This document shows positions 38,029 through 47,146 of a stretch of DNA of 64,000 nt, piece by piece. The stretch lies in the NCBI GenBank assembly GCA_964511945.1, contig CAZEHO010000002.1:124001-188000 (forward strand), written 5' to 3'. The notes beneath the pieces were generated by a model. That model ran no database searches. It saw only the letters and a list, made by a program, of their open reading frames with translations, and was not told where the DNA came from. The translations under genes and the position numbers were made by a program. The stretch comes from CAZEHO01 sp964511945 (lineage in GTDB: Bacteria; Actinomycetota; Acidimicrobiia; Spongiisociales; UBA11373). The stretch's first letter is position 1. Each line of letters opens with the position of its first letter.

Positions 38029-39420
38029 GTGCCCGAATCGTCCGATCGCGTTCGCAACATCCTGATCGCCGGTGGCGGTGTCGCCGGGTGGATGGCTGCG
38101 GCCCACATCGCGACGGGGTTGCGCTCCCTGGGGGTGGAGGATCACAACGTCGTCGTGGTGGCGCCGTCGTCGGCCGCGCCGCTGGGCGTCGGCGAAGCCA
38201 CGGTGCCGTCGATCCGCACCACCCTGGCGTTTCTCGGGATCGACGAACGCACCTTCATCGAACGGGTCGGCGCGACGCTCAAGTACGGGATCCGGTTCGA
38301 GGGGTGGAGGGATGGCTCGACGGACGATGTGTACTTCCATCCCTTCACCACCACCGGTGCGGACGGCGATCCGGCCGAGTGGCTCGGCGCGGCGCCTGAT
38401 CGAACCGTGCGCGAGTGGAGCCGCCGGGCGCTGGCGACCCGCACCGCCGTTGCGGCGGAGCCGGCCGGCGGCACGGAATCGGCGGCCAACTACGCCTTCC
38501 ACCTCGACACCGCGAGGCTCGGCGGACTCCTGTGCGAGCGTGCTCTGACGCTCGGCGCTCGGCACGTCGACGATTCGGTTGCAGATGTCGAAGTGCGGGA
38601 GGGCCGCATCGGAGAGGTCATCACCGCAGAAGGACGCTCGTTCCGCGCTGCGCCCGATCCCGACCCGGGAGCGGTCGACCTGTTCGTCGACTGCACCGGC
38701 TTCTCCAGAAGCCTGATCGGGCGACTGGGCGCGCGGTGGCAACCGGCAACCGGTGCACTCCTGTGCGATCGGGCCGTCGCCGGGAGAAGGTCACACCGGG
38801 GGAGTGCGACGACCCGGCTCTACACGACGGCGTCGGCACACTCGGCGGGCTGGATGTGGGAGATCGATCTCGCCGGCGACACGTCGATCGGTGTCGTCTA
38901 CTCATCGGCGTTCATGCCCGACGATGAGGCCGAGGGTCTGCTCCGACGGCGGATCGGACCCGATGCGGCGACTCGCCGGATTCCATTCCGTGCTGGAACC
39001 GTCGATCGCCCCTGGATAGGGAACTGAGTGACCGTCGGTCTTGCCGCCGGGTTCTTCGAGCCCCTGGAGTCGACGGGAACCTTCCTCATGGAGGATGCTC
39101 TCAACCGCCTGGCGGCTCGATTCCCGGCACGGAGTGCGGTGGGTTCCCCGGCTGCCCGGTTCAACCGATCGTCGACAGGACGAGCGGCAGGGATCCGGGA
39201 CTTCCTGGAGGCGCACTACGTCATATCGCAGCGGGACGAACCGTTCTGGGTGGCGGCGCGGAACGCCCCGAAGTCACCATGGCTGGAGGAACGGCTCTCT
39301 GGGTGGCGGACTCACCTCCCGACCGCCGATGACCTCAGGGATGCCGACACGTTTGTGCCGATCGAGTCGTGGATCCATGTACTGGCTGGTACCGGGTGGC
39401 TGCCGGATCGGCCGGCGTAG
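38029..39420 (+). pseudogene. Flavin-dependent (tryptophan-type) halogenase, frame interrupted by TGA at a conserved Cys codon
   Basis: From GTG 38029 the frame gives the FAD motif IAGGGVAGWMAAAH, GVGEATVPSIRTTLAFLG, the catalytic Lys in ATLKYGIRFEGW and the halogenase motif GWMWEIDL. At 39025-39027 it meets TGA inside WIGN-x-VTVGLAAGFFEPLEST; in the family this position is Cys (NCVAIG...EPLEST). The same frame then runs another 130 codons to 39420, carrying the EPLEST segment with the active-site Glu. Total 464 codons, slightly short for the family. The N-terminal part alone (332 residues) would lack that Glu. Possible readings: TGC/TGT to TGA mutation, base error, or UGA recoding. No other biosynthetic genes surround it. 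Confidence 0.8.
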
Positions 39421-39424
39421 TGCC

Positions 39425-41359
39425 CTACCCGATGCCGATGTTCCTCAGGAACGCCTCTTGGTTGGGCTCCCGCCCGAGGAAGTCGCGCAGGAGTTCATCG
39501 GCGTCCTTGGAGCCGCCCTGTTCCAGGATCTTCGAGCGGTAGTCGGCGCCGACGGCGGGTGACAGCACCCCTTCGGCCTCGAAGCGGCTGAACATGTCGT
39601 CGCCGAACACCTTCGACCACAGGTAGCCGTAGTACCCGGCGTCGTATCCGAACAGGTGCCCGAACCCTGCCGGGTAGAACGTTCCGTCGTGGTGCGCGAA
39701 CAGCGTGATCTCACTCGTTTCCTTGTTGATCGCATCGAGGTCCTTCGGATGGCCCGGACCGTGCAGCGCAAGATCCAGCTTCCCGAAACTCACCTGACGC
39801 AGCGTCAAGAGTGCGACGTTGAGGTCACGGACGGCAACCAGTTGCTCGACGAGTTCGATTGGGATCGGCTCGCCGGTGGCGTGGTGCCGGGCGAAGCGCT
39901 GCAGCACTTCGGGTGTCCAGCACCAGTGCTCCATGATCTGCGATGGAGCCTCCACGAAGTCCCACTCGGTGTTGAACCCGGTGAACCGGGCGAGTTCGGT
40001 GTGCCCCAGTGAGTTGTGCAGCACGTGACCGAACTCGTGGAAGAGGGTGGTCACTTCATCGTGTCTGAGGAGTGACGGGGTGTCTGCGGTCGGCTTGGTG
40101 AAGTTGGCGGCGATCGCCGTCACCGGATTCACGTAGCCTTCCGGCTCCGCCCGGCCGGAGATCAGGTCGAAGGCGGCGGCGTGGCCGAACTTCCCCTCGC
40201 GCGGGAACAGGTCCATGTACACCGTGGCCAGCGGCTTCCCGGTGCCGGCATCGGCGATCTCCCACACCGTCACGTCGGGATGCCAGGTTGCCACGTCGGG
40301 CAACGCCCGGTACTGCAATCCGAGAACCTCTCCGGTGATCGCGAACATCCCGTCGAGGACCTGCTGCAGGGGGAAGTAGCCGGCGACCTCGGTCTGGTCG
40401 ACGCCGTATTGCTCCTTCTTCATTTTGTTGTGGACGTAGCGGAAGTCCCAGGTCTCGAGCTCGGAGTCCCCGGCGAGCTTGCGCAACTCCCGGAGTTCCG
40501 CTTCTCCCTTCGAGACCAGCGGCGGTTCGAGGTCGGCGTAGAACGCATCGACGACCTTGGGCTCCCGGGCCATCTTCTCTTCCATGCCGTAGTGGGCCCA
40601 CGACGGCATTCCGAACAGCGCAGCCATCTCGGTGCGAAGCCGGACCGCCTCCTCAAGGATCGGACGATTCGCCTCGACGGCGGTGTTGAGGAATTTGAAC
40701 TGGATTGCCTCGCGCAGGTCGCTCCGCGGGGAGAGGTCCATGAACGGGAAGTAGTCCGGGTAGTCCAACGACACCCGCTTGGTCCCCGGTTCGGTGCCGT
40801 CGGCCAGTCCGCCGACGTATTGCTCCGGCAGCCCGTCGAGGTCGTCCGGGCCGAGGTTGATGCCGTCTGAGTACTCGTCGATGTTCCGGGAGAACGCAAC
40901 GTCGAGCTCGACCAGGCGCGTACGAATCCGCTTCACCTCGGCACGATCGTCCTCGGACAGACCATGCCCGGCGCGGCGGAAGTCGCGGCGAACGAACTCG
41001 AGTAGCCGGGCCTTTTCTCCGCTGAGGGCACCGGCCTCCTCGGAGGCGGCAAACGCCTCGATCGCCTCGTAGAGATCGCGGCGGAAGGTGAGGTCAGACG
41101 ACCAGGTGATGAGCCTCTGCTCGGCCTCCTGGGCGGCATCGCGTACGGCCGAATCGGTGTGGACCCGGGCCATGAACGGTCCGCGGCCGTAGGCCTCGGT
41201 CATGATCACGCCGATGCGATCGAGTCGCGCCAGGGTGGACTCGTAGCTGCGATCTGGTGCGGCAACGATCCCGACAGCGATGGCATCGCCGTCCGCGATG
41301 GCCTCATCGACGACGCTGCGGACGGATTCTGCGGTGACGGTGGTGTAGTCGTAGAGCAC
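39425..41359 (-). CDS. M3 family oligopeptidase (oligopeptidase A/thimet-type)
   Basis: 644 residues from GTG 41359 (LYDYTTVTAESVRSVV), where family-like sequence begins; an ATG at 41404 would add 15 residues. The zinc motif is FHEFGHVLHNSLG with the third ligand Glu in DFVEAPSQIMEHW, and the substrate-binding Tyr/His region GFGHLFGYDAGYYGYLWSKVF is complete. It degrades short peptides in the cytoplasm. Convergent with the halogenase gene; only four bases separate the stops. Confidence 0.9.
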   Translation of the reverse strand: MLYDYTTVTAESVRSVVDEAIADGDAIAVGIVAAPDRSYESTLARLDRIGVIMTEAYGRGPFMARVHTDSAVRDAAQEAEQRLITWSSDLTFRRDLYEAIEAFAASEEAGALSGEKARLLEFVRRDFRRAGHGLSEDDRAEVKRIRTRLVELDVAFSRNIDEYSDGINLGPDDLDGLPEQYVGGLADGTEPGTKRVSLDYPDYFPFMDLSPRSDLREAIQFKFLNTAVEANRPILEEAVRLRTEMAALFGMPSWAHYGMEEKMAREPKVVDAFYADLEPPLVSKGEAELRELRKLAGDSELETWDFRYVHNKMKKEQYGVDQTEVAGYFPLQQVLDGMFAITGEVLGLQYRALPDVATWHPDVTVWEIADAGTGKPLATVYMDLFPREGKFGHAAAFDLISGRAEPEGYVNPVTAIAANFTKPTADTPSLLRHDEVTTLFHEFGHVLHNSLGHTELARFTGFNTEWDFVEAPSQIMEHWCWTPEVLQRFARHHATGEPIPIELVEQLVAVRDLNVALLTLRQVSFGKLDLALHGPGHPKDLDAINKETSEITLFAHHDGTFYPAGFGHLFGYDAGYYGYLWSKVFGDDMFSRFEAEGVLSPAVGADYRSKILEQGGSKDADELLRDFLGREPNQEAFLRNIGIG

Positions 41360-41456
41360 GAGGATCCAGAGTAGTGAGGGTGCGGCCGGAGTTGGCACTC
41401 GCATCGGCCATCCGAATGGCTGTCATCATCGGTGCTGTCTGGAGGCTCTCTTTGGT

Positions 41457-41744
41457 GTGAGCTTGGGGGAACGAGGAGTCGGTCCCCTGGAATCTCGAGA
41501 CCGGTGGGTTGGGATGGTTCGCCGCTGCGGTAGAGACAGTTGCGGGCCGGCGGCGATCTGGTACTTACCCGACAGTTCGCAGTGGCGCCACGAATCGGCA
41601 TTGGACAAGATCACCGGTTTCGACATCTTCATTCCGGTGTTCCTGATCGAAGACGAACGGGTACTGATCTACTCCGCTGAGTGGCAGCCTCCGAGCGGCG
41701 CCCGCCTCGGTGACCGGATGGTGTGGTTCGGGATTCCGAGGTAG
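41457..41744 (+). CDS. Possible small hypothetical protein
   Basis: 95 codons from GTG 41457 in a 500-base gap between two peptidase genes. The last 50 residues look protein-like (KITGFDIFIPVFLIEDERVL, MVWFGIPR), while the first 40 are Arg/Gly-rich and less convincing. No ribosome site is clear. It may be a fragment or not a gene. Confidence 0.3.
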   Translation: MSLGERGVGPLESRDRWVGMVRRCGRDSCGPAAIWYLPDSSQWRHESALDKITGFDIFIPVFLIEDERVLIYSAEWQPPSGARLGDRMVWFGIPR

Positions 41745-41860
41745 TCGCTGATTCCTTGGATCATGACTTGAACGGAGCAGAGTCACCGGGTTGTTGAGGC
41801 GGTGATTCCCGGGTCGGGAGGGTCGACGCAGCGTTCCGGCAGGCGATACCCTCCCGGGCC

Positions 41861-43633
41861 ATGCCCGATATCGACCGTTACCTCAACATCCGTTCCGCCG
41901 GTGGCGGTCGCCTCACCGCCGACGCCAGCACGCTCGTGTTCGTCACCAACGTCACCGGCGTTCCCCAGGCGTGGGCGATGCCGCGAGGTGGAGGCTGGCC
42001 GCGTCAGCTCACTTACGCCGATCAGCGGGTGGCCGGCGCAGTTCCCTCACCGGTTGATCCGGGACTAGTCGTCTTCGCGCGCGACGACGGCGGCAACGAA
42101 CGAATGCAGCTGCACACGGTCGACCCCTCCGGTGCTGCAGAACGGGAACTGGTGACCAACCCGAATGTGATCCACCGCTTCGGTGAGTTCGGTCCCGACG
42201 GCAACTGGTTCGTGTTTTGCGACAACCGGCGCAACGGGGTCGACTTCGACCTCTATCACCGCACCATCGAGGGCGAGGAGCGCCTTGTTGCGGAACTCGA
42301 GGGGTGGAACGAGGTCACCGACGTCGCCCCCGACGGGTCGGCAGCGCTGGTGGCGCACTTCGAGTCGAACGTCGACGGGTACGCCTGGCTGATCGATCTC
42401 GACACCGGTGAGCACACCGACCTCACCCCGCACACGGGACCGGTGTTCCATGTCCCGGTTGCTTTCGGGCCGGGCGGGTCGGTGTTCGTGGTGAGCGATC
42501 GGGACGGTGAGTTCAAGACTGCGTACCGGCTCCAGGACGGGGAGTGGGAGGGCTTCGGCCCCCAGGATGCAGACGTTGACGGGCTCGTGGTCGACCGCGG
42601 ACTGGGCATGATCGCCTGGAACGACGGTGGTCGGACCCGGGCCGCCTGGTTCGATCTCCGCACGCTGGCGATGGGGCTCGAAGTCGATCTGCCGCTGGGC
42701 ACCGCCGGCGGGATGAGTGTCGCCCCCGACGGCTCCGAGGTCGCTCTGACCATTTCCGGTCCCGAACACAACGCCGATGTCTGGCGGATTCCGGCGTGGT
42801 CCGCGACGCCGGCGCGGGTGACCCGATCCGACACTGCCGGCATCGACCCGGCGACGTTCGTTTCACCCGATCTCGTGTCGGTCGAGTCCTTCGATGGGTT
42901 CCCCGTCCCGGCCTGGGTGTACCGGCCGGAGGGGGTGGAGCGCCCGCCGGCGATCGTGTCCGTGCACGGCGGCCCCGAAGCCCAGGAACGCCCCGGGTTC
43001 AATCCGCTGTATCAGTACTTCGTCGCCGCCGGATTTGCGGTGGTCGCACCCAATGTGCGCGGCTCGAGCGGCTTCGGCAAGACGTCCCTGGCACTCGACG
43101 ACAAGCGAAAGCGGATGGACTCGGTCGCCGACCTCAACGAGGTCGGGCGCTGGGTCCTCGAGTCCGGTGATCTCGATGGGAGCCGGATGGCCGTGATGGG
43201 TGGTTCGTACGGCGGGTTCATGGTCCTTGCCGGCCTCGCCTCCGCGCCCGACCTGTGGAGCGCCGGCGTCGACATCGTCGGCATCGCCAACTTCGTTACG
43301 TTCCTCGAGAACACCGGCGACTACCGGCGGGCCCTGCGAGAGGCTGAATACGGCAGCCTCGCCGAGGACCGCGAGTTCCTGGAATCGATCAGTCCAACGA
43401 CGATGGTGGATCGCATCGTGGCTCCGCTCCTCGTGATCCACGGTGCCAACGATCCCCGGGTTCCGCTTTCGGAGGCAACGCAGATCGTCGACCGGTTGCG
43501 TGAACTTGATCGGGTGGTCGAACTCATGGTGTTCGATGATGAGGGGCATGGGCTCGTGAAACTGGCCAATCGAAAGGTCGCGTATCCCCGAGTGGTCGAT
43601 TTCCTCCGCGAACACCTGTCGGTTCCGCAGTAG
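41861..43633 (+). CDS. S9 family prolyl oligopeptidase/acylaminoacyl peptidase
   Basis: 590 residues from ATG 41861. About 330 N-terminal residues form a beta-propeller (repeated 'DGSAALVAHFES', 'PDGSEVALTISG' blades). The C-terminal alpha/beta-hydrolase domain has VHGGPEAQERPGF, nucleophile Ser in MGGSYGGFMVL, Asp in GANDPRVPL and His in DEGHGLVK. No signal peptide, so cytoplasmic peptide breakdown is likely. Functionally pairs with the M3 peptidase next door, though they are divergent. Confidence 0.9.
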   Translation: MPDIDRYLNIRSAGGGRLTADASTLVFVTNVTGVPQAWAMPRGGGWPRQLTYADQRVAGAVPSPVDPGLVVFARDDGGNERMQLHTVDPSGAAERELVTNPNVIHRFGEFGPDGNWFVFCDNRRNGVDFDLYHRTIEGEERLVAELEGWNEVTDVAPDGSAALVAHFESNVDGYAWLIDLDTGEHTDLTPHTGPVFHVPVAFGPGGSVFVVSDRDGEFKTAYRLQDGEWEGFGPQDADVDGLVVDRGLGMIAWNDGGRTRAAWFDLRTLAMGLEVDLPLGTAGGMSVAPDGSEVALTISGPEHNADVWRIPAWSATPARVTRSDTAGIDPATFVSPDLVSVESFDGFPVPAWVYRPEGVERPPAIVSVHGGPEAQERPGFNPLYQYFVAAGFAVVAPNVRGSSGFGKTSLALDDKRKRMDSVADLNEVGRWVLESGDLDGSRMAVMGGSYGGFMVLAGLASAPDLWSAGVDIVGIANFVTFLENTGDYRRALREAEYGSLAEDREFLESISPTTMVDRIVAPLLVIHGANDPRVPLSEATQIVDRLRELDRVVELMVFDDEGHGLVKLANRKVAYPRVVDFLREHLSVPQ

Positions 43634-43679
43634 CGATCGCCGTCTTCTACAGTTCGCGTACGGAGGGAAAGGAGTGCCG

Positions 43680-44357
43680 ATGATGAAACGGTCCGTCGCG
43701 CTGATCTTCGTCCTCACCCTGGTGGCCGCCGCCTGTGGTGACGACGATGATGCGGCCACCACGATCACGCCAGCGCCGACCACGACACTGGCGACCACCA
43801 CGACGGCTGCACCGACCACGACCGCGGCACCCTCTACCACCGCGGCACCGACGACAACGGCTGCGCCGACGACGACCGCGGCGCCGACTACCACTGCGGC
43901 ACCGACGACCACGATCGACCCGGCCGTTGCTCAAGCCATGCTGCTCGAGGCGGCGGTCGAAGGCGACTGGGTCGGTGAGTGGCGCAACACCACCTTTGGA
44001 TCGGTGGGACCGATCGAAGCCACGATCGAGGTCGACCCGGAGGCCGGGTTCCTGATCGCAACGATCGACCTCGGCGGGTTCGTGTTCGGTGAAGCGGACC
44101 CGGATCCGCGGACGGTCGAGATCGATCTCTTCGCCGGCCAGCCGTTTGGGACGGACGGGCCGGTGTTCGGTGAGACCACCGTAGAGATTGCCCCCGACGG
44201 CACCTTCACGATGAGTGCTCTCGACGTGCCGGGTGACCGTATTCAGTCTGAGATCATCACAGGGACGCTGGTGCCGGGGCTGCTCACCGCGACCTTCGTG
44301 ATCGAATTCGAGGACGGCGGAGGGGCCGAGGGTGAGATCGAGGTGGCTCGAAGGTAG
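43680..44357 (+). CDS. Lipoprotein with Thr/Ala/Pro stalk
   Basis: 225 residues from ATG 43680, 5 bases after AAGGAG. Signal peptide with lipobox LVAAACGDDDD gives membrane anchoring. Residues ~25-80 are a repetitive AAPTTT stalk, visible as a DNA repeat at about 43750-43920. The C-terminal ~140 residues form an all-beta domain (GDWVGEWRNTTFGSVGPIEA, GTLVPGLLTATFVIEFEDGG) with a WxGxW start like lipocalin/avidin-type barrels; ligand unknown. The same stalk style occurs in two other secreted proteins in this window. Confidence 0.75.
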   Translation: MMKRSVALIFVLTLVAAACGDDDDAATTITPAPTTTLATTTTAAPTTTAAPSTTAAPTTTAAPTTTAAPTTTAAPTTTIDPAVAQAMLLEAAVEGDWVGEWRNTTFGSVGPIEATIEVDPEAGFLIATIDLGGFVFGEADPDPRTVEIDLFAGQPFGTDGPVFGETTVEIAPDGTFTMSALDVPGDRIQSEIITGTLVPGLLTATFVIEFEDGGGAEGEIEVARR

Positions 44358-44374
44358 GAGCGAGGGCGCTCTTT
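44358..44374 (+). terminator. Short hairpin with T run after the stalked lipoprotein
   Basis: GAGCG-AGGG-CGCTC followed by TTT directly behind the lipoprotein stop. The stem is only five bases, so weak. Confidence 0.35.
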
Positions 44375-44471
44375 GGAGCGTGTCGCCGGGCCGGTAGGGC
44401 AGCGCCTTACCGATCCGGGACCGTGTTCGGCGTGAGGCCGATTTGCCCCGGAGGCATACGACGGTGCGCTC

Positions 44472-44759
44472 CTACTCGGTCCGGTCGACCTCGGCCCGTT
44501 CTCGGCGCCGGCGCTCCTCTGCTTCCTTCCGGTCGCGAAGGCGCCGCTGTTCGGCCGCCTCGCGCTGCCGCAGTCGCTCCGCGTCGTGATCGGGTCTTTC
44601 CGAGCGCCGCCGCTCGGCTGCCTGCCGTTCACTGCGACGCCGCTGCTCGGCCGCCTCGTGTTCAGCTCGACGCCGCTGTTCGGCCGCCTCGTGCTCGCGA
44701 CGACGCTGCTCTTCGGGTGTCTCGTCGGCGTCGGTGGTTCCGTCAGGTGTGGGTGCCAT
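44472..44759 (-). CDS. Small Arg/Glu-rich coiled-coil protein
   Basis: 95 residues from ATG 44759 (MAPTPDGTTDADETPEEQ). From residue 16 to the end it is nearly all E, R, A, Q and K in an imperfect 10-11-residue repeat, EHEAAEQRRR, EHEAAEQRRR, ERQAAERRR and so on. It would form one long charged helix or coiled coil. The opposite strand is open too but gives a low-complexity hydrophobic product, so I prefer this strand. No function assigned; real-gene status uncertain. Confidence 0.45.
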   Translation of the reverse strand: MAPTPDGTTDADETPEEQRRREHEAAEQRRRAEHEAAEQRRRSERQAAERRRSERPDHDAERLRQREAAEQRRLRDRKEAEERRRRERAEVDRTE

Positions 44760-45115
44760 GTGCCATTGAGGGTACCCATGCACACGGTCCAACCGCGGGA
44801 CGGGCCGGTGGATCTGCGCATCACCCCGTCCGACGGCCGAACTCCTGATCACAGACAGATCACAAACGCGCTGAAACCTCGGCTGGGCTCCCGCCCGACG
44901 CCCGTCGATCCCCTGATTGGGGGATACACGAGCTACGGTGGTTCCTGCGCACGCCGGAGAGCGTGCGGCGCCCGTCTTTGCTCTTTCCGTTCCGTCGAGT
45001 GAAGTCGTCGCAGGCCCCCCGTCCACCGTCGACCACACTGGTCGCCTGCTGCTTGGGAGATCGCTCTGCGAGGCGTTTAGACCCGACGGTTCATCGCTTC
45101 ACGAAGGAGCACACC
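44760..45115. other. Long upstream region of the RRM gene
   Basis: 356 bases without a credible gene, shared by two divergent genes. It contains ATCCCC-TGATTG-GGGGAT (44908-44925) as a hairpin. A long leader is common ahead of cold-induced RNA-binding protein genes, so a structured 5' leader is plausible. Confidence 0.4.
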
Positions 45116-45373
45116 TTGTCCACCAACATTTATGTCGGAAACCTCGCGTTCTCGACCGACTCAGCTGCGCTGCGGACTCTCTTCGCCGAATACGGCGAAG
45201 TCACCAATGCCCAGGTCATCGAAGACCGTGACACCGGCCGTTCCCGCGGGTTTGGCTTCGTCGAGATGGCGTCGGCCGCAGACGCCGAAAAGGCCATCGC
45301 CGAGATCAACGGCACGTCCGTCGACGGTCGCCAACTCAACGTCAACGTCGCCCGCGAGCGCTCCCGCCGCTGA
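45116..45373 (+). CDS. RNA-recognition-motif (RRM) RNA-binding protein
   Basis: 85 residues from TTG 45116; AAGGAG at 45104-45109 supports this start. One RRM fills the protein: RNP2 NIYVGNLAFS and RNP1 RSRGFGFVEMAS, each with the aromatic residues that stack on RNA. A short basic tail (RERSRR) follows. Bacterial one-RRM proteins of this type (Rbp of cyanobacteria) bind single-stranded RNA and are often cold-regulated. Followed by a strong hairpin terminator, so it is monocistronic. Confidence 0.9.
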   Translation: MSTNIYVGNLAFSTDSAALRTLFAEYGEVTNAQVIEDRDTGRSRGFGFVEMASAADAEKAIAEINGTSVDGRQLNVNVARERSRR

Positions 45374-45396
45374 GGCCGTCACCACCAATCCGAGAA

Positions 45397-45426
45397 GGGG
45401 GGTTGGAAGCCTGTTTCCAGCCCCCC
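45397..45426 (+). terminator. Intrinsic-terminator-like hairpin after the RRM gene
   Basis: GGGGGGTTGGAA pairs with TTCCAGCCCCCC (12 base pairs, one T-G wobble) across a 6-base loop, 24 bases after the RRM stop. No T tract follows, as is common in high-GC actinobacteria. Confidence 0.6.
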
Positions 45427-45554
45427 TCCGAGAACACCCGGCCGCCGATCCTGCATCTCGATACGACGGAGCAGCGGTCTCGCCGACCCGACCTGCACCA
45501 CTCGCTCCACGGCCATCGGTGTCCCACGGTCCGACCCTCCGAAAGGAGAATGCC

Positions 45555-45719
45555 GTGTCCAGGAATCCTCGAGCACACATCGTCGACGGGGGCAGACAGC
45601 GATGTCTCACTTGCGGGCATCCGCGCAGAGAACACCGCACCGCGGGCTGCACCGTTCCCAAGTGCAGCTGCGACGACTACACCTTGCCCAAGGCCCGGAG
45701 TTCATCAGAGGACGCGTGA
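45555..45719 (+). CDS. Small Cys-rich, likely zinc-binding protein
   Basis: 54 residues from GTG 45555 with GGAG 6 bases upstream. The pattern CLTCGHPRREHRTAGCTVPKC with SCDDY following offers five Cys and two His in 27 residues, enough for a zinc ribbon or knuckle. It lies 129 bases after the RRM terminator. The tail overlaps a TPR gene remnant on the other strand by 15 bases. Function unknown. Confidence 0.55.
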   Translation: MSRNPRAHIVDGGRQRCLTCGHPRREHRTAGCTVPKCSCDDYTLPKARSSSEDA

Positions 45720-45959
45720 CGATCGGAGCGGCTGCTTCGACCATAACCGGCACCCGAGGTCCTCGCGGATGGTGAGTGACGCCCGGTAGACATCCATGGC
45801 CTCTTCGATGTCGCCCAGTCCGGTGAGGGCATGCCCGAGCCACAGCAGCGTCTCGGCGACTGCCTCGCGGTGACCCTGCCGCTGCTTCATCGGCAGCGCC
45901 CGCCGGGCCATCTCACAGGCCGTGTCCCACTCACCTCGGGTATGTCCTTCAGCCCCTGC
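45705..45959 (-). pseudogene. C-terminal TPR fragment of a regulator
   Basis: 84 codons reading EGHTRGEWDTACEMARRALP and ALTGLGDIEEAMDVYRASLT, two good TPR units of the kind found at the end of AAA/TPR regulators such as those at 29.7-38 kb. There is no start or preceding repeat: two bases upstream the stalked SH3 protein gene ends. Read as a remnant. Confidence 0.5.
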
Positions 45960-45961
45960 CC

Positions 45962-47146
45962 TCAGCAGTCCCAGAGAATGCGGTTGGCCCAGTCGTATCC
46001 GACCGAGATGTCGAAGACCGGTTCGGCCTGGCTCGGGAGGTGGAACACCAGCGAGTAGGCACCCACCTGGTAGATCATGTCCCAGCCGGCGTAGAACAGA
46101 GTCTTCTCTTCGGTCGGCGGTCCCATGGCGGCGATGATCTCGGCCCGGGTGTTGCCGATTCCCATCCCCTCGACCGTCTGGAAGTTGGCCGAGCGGACCC
46201 ACACCTGGACGAGTTCGACATCCTGATTCGTTTCGCCGTCGTAGGTGCCCATGAAGTCGGCAGGTCCGTACGGTCCCATCGAGTCGCCTCGCCCGCAGTT
46301 GGGCAGGTGATTCGGCCCCTCGATCTCGCCGGTGGCCGTGGCCTGGCCCGGGGTCATGCCGATGGCGACGCCGCCGACCGACCACGGGGTGATGATCCAC
46401 TTGCAGTTGATGGGAGTGCACGGCTGCGGGTCGAGGAACCACCCGGCCGACCAGCCCACTCCGCCGCCGATCTCAACCTGGGTCCAAACCCGATCCTGGT
46501 CATCGAGGGCGGTGACACCGGTTCCCTGAACGTTGGCCGCGCTGGGAAGGAGGGTGCCGATGACGCCGTAGTCCACCGACACACCGGAGCGGACATTGAG
46601 GCCACCGCCGCAGGGTTGATCGACCACGCAATAGGTCTGGGCGCTCCCCTCGGTGCAGGTACCCGGTGTCATGTACCAAGCGGCCGCCCAGCGCTGCTCG
46701 CCCTCGTGCATGATCTGCTTCCACTCGTCACCGTCACCGTCGAACGCCGCCAGTCCGGTGGCCTCCACTCCGGTGGCTCCGTATTCGAGCGTTCCCACGA
46801 CCGGGAAGTTCGTGGATGGACCCTCCCGCACATTGAAGGTTCCGCCGAAGCCGAGTCCGATCACACACAGCGTGGTGGCTTCGACCTCATGGGTCTCGAA
46901 CGGGTAGTCCACCTCGGTTGTGCTGGTCGTCGGTGCTTCGGTTGTGGTCGGTGCCTCGGTGGTCGTCGGGGCCGCCGTCGTCGAGGTTGTGGTGGCCTCG
47001 GTTGTGGTCGTCGCCAGCGTGGTCGTGGTGGTTGTTGCCTGCGATGTAGCCGTGGTCGCGGCGGTTCCGTCGCTCTCGCAAGCTACGCCCGCCAGAGCGA
47101 GGACCATCAGGAGAGCCCCAACCCGATACCGAGTGATGCATGCCAC
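45962..47146 (-). CDS. Lipoprotein with Thr-rich stalk and two bacterial SH3 domains
   Basis: 394 residues from GTG 47146, with GGAGG 7 bases upstream. Signal peptide and lipobox LAGVACESDG; residues ~30-80 are an ATTTTEAPTTT stalk. Two SH3b-like modules follow, each with the NVR motif (GGTFNVREGPSTNFPVVG and GGGLNVRSGVSVDYGVIG) and a W-rich end. The C-terminal ~150 residues contain GGVAIGMTPGQATA and a Cys pair, ending WDC. SH3b modules usually bind peptidoglycan or protein stems, so a cell-wall-facing role is likely. Confidence 0.78.
   Translation of the reverse strand: MACITRYRVGALLMVLALAGVACESDGTAATTATSQATTTTTTLATTTTEATTTSTTAAPTTTEAPTTTEAPTTSTTEVDYPFETHEVEATTLCVIGLGFGGTFNVREGPSTNFPVVGTLEYGATGVEATGLAAFDGDGDEWKQIMHEGEQRWAAAWYMTPGTCTEGSAQTYCVVDQPCGGGLNVRSGVSVDYGVIGTLLPSAANVQGTGVTALDDQDRVWTQVEIGGGVGWSAGWFLDPQPCTPINCKWIITPWSVGGVAIGMTPGQATATGEIEGPNHLPNCGRGDSMGPYGPADFMGTYDGETNQDVELVQVWVRSANFQTVEGMGIGNTRAEIIAAMGPPTEEKTLFYAGWDMIYQVGAYSLVFHLPSQAEPVFDISVGYDWANRILWDC

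Noticed and set aside
39028..39420. Second half of the halogenase as an independent 130-residue gene starting at GTG
   Set aside because: No ribosome site, and the sequence is the direct continuation of the halogenase frame including its EPLEST segment.
43750..43920. Periodic ACC/GCG-rich DNA repeat resembling a CRISPR or satellite
   Set aside because: It is the codon-level repeat of the Thr/Ala/Pro stalk in the lipoprotein; no spacers.
44586..45002. Plus-strand frame opposite the Arg/Glu-rich protein
   Set aside because: The product is a repeated Leu/Pro/Phe pattern mirroring the EHEAAEQRRR repeat; no start signal.
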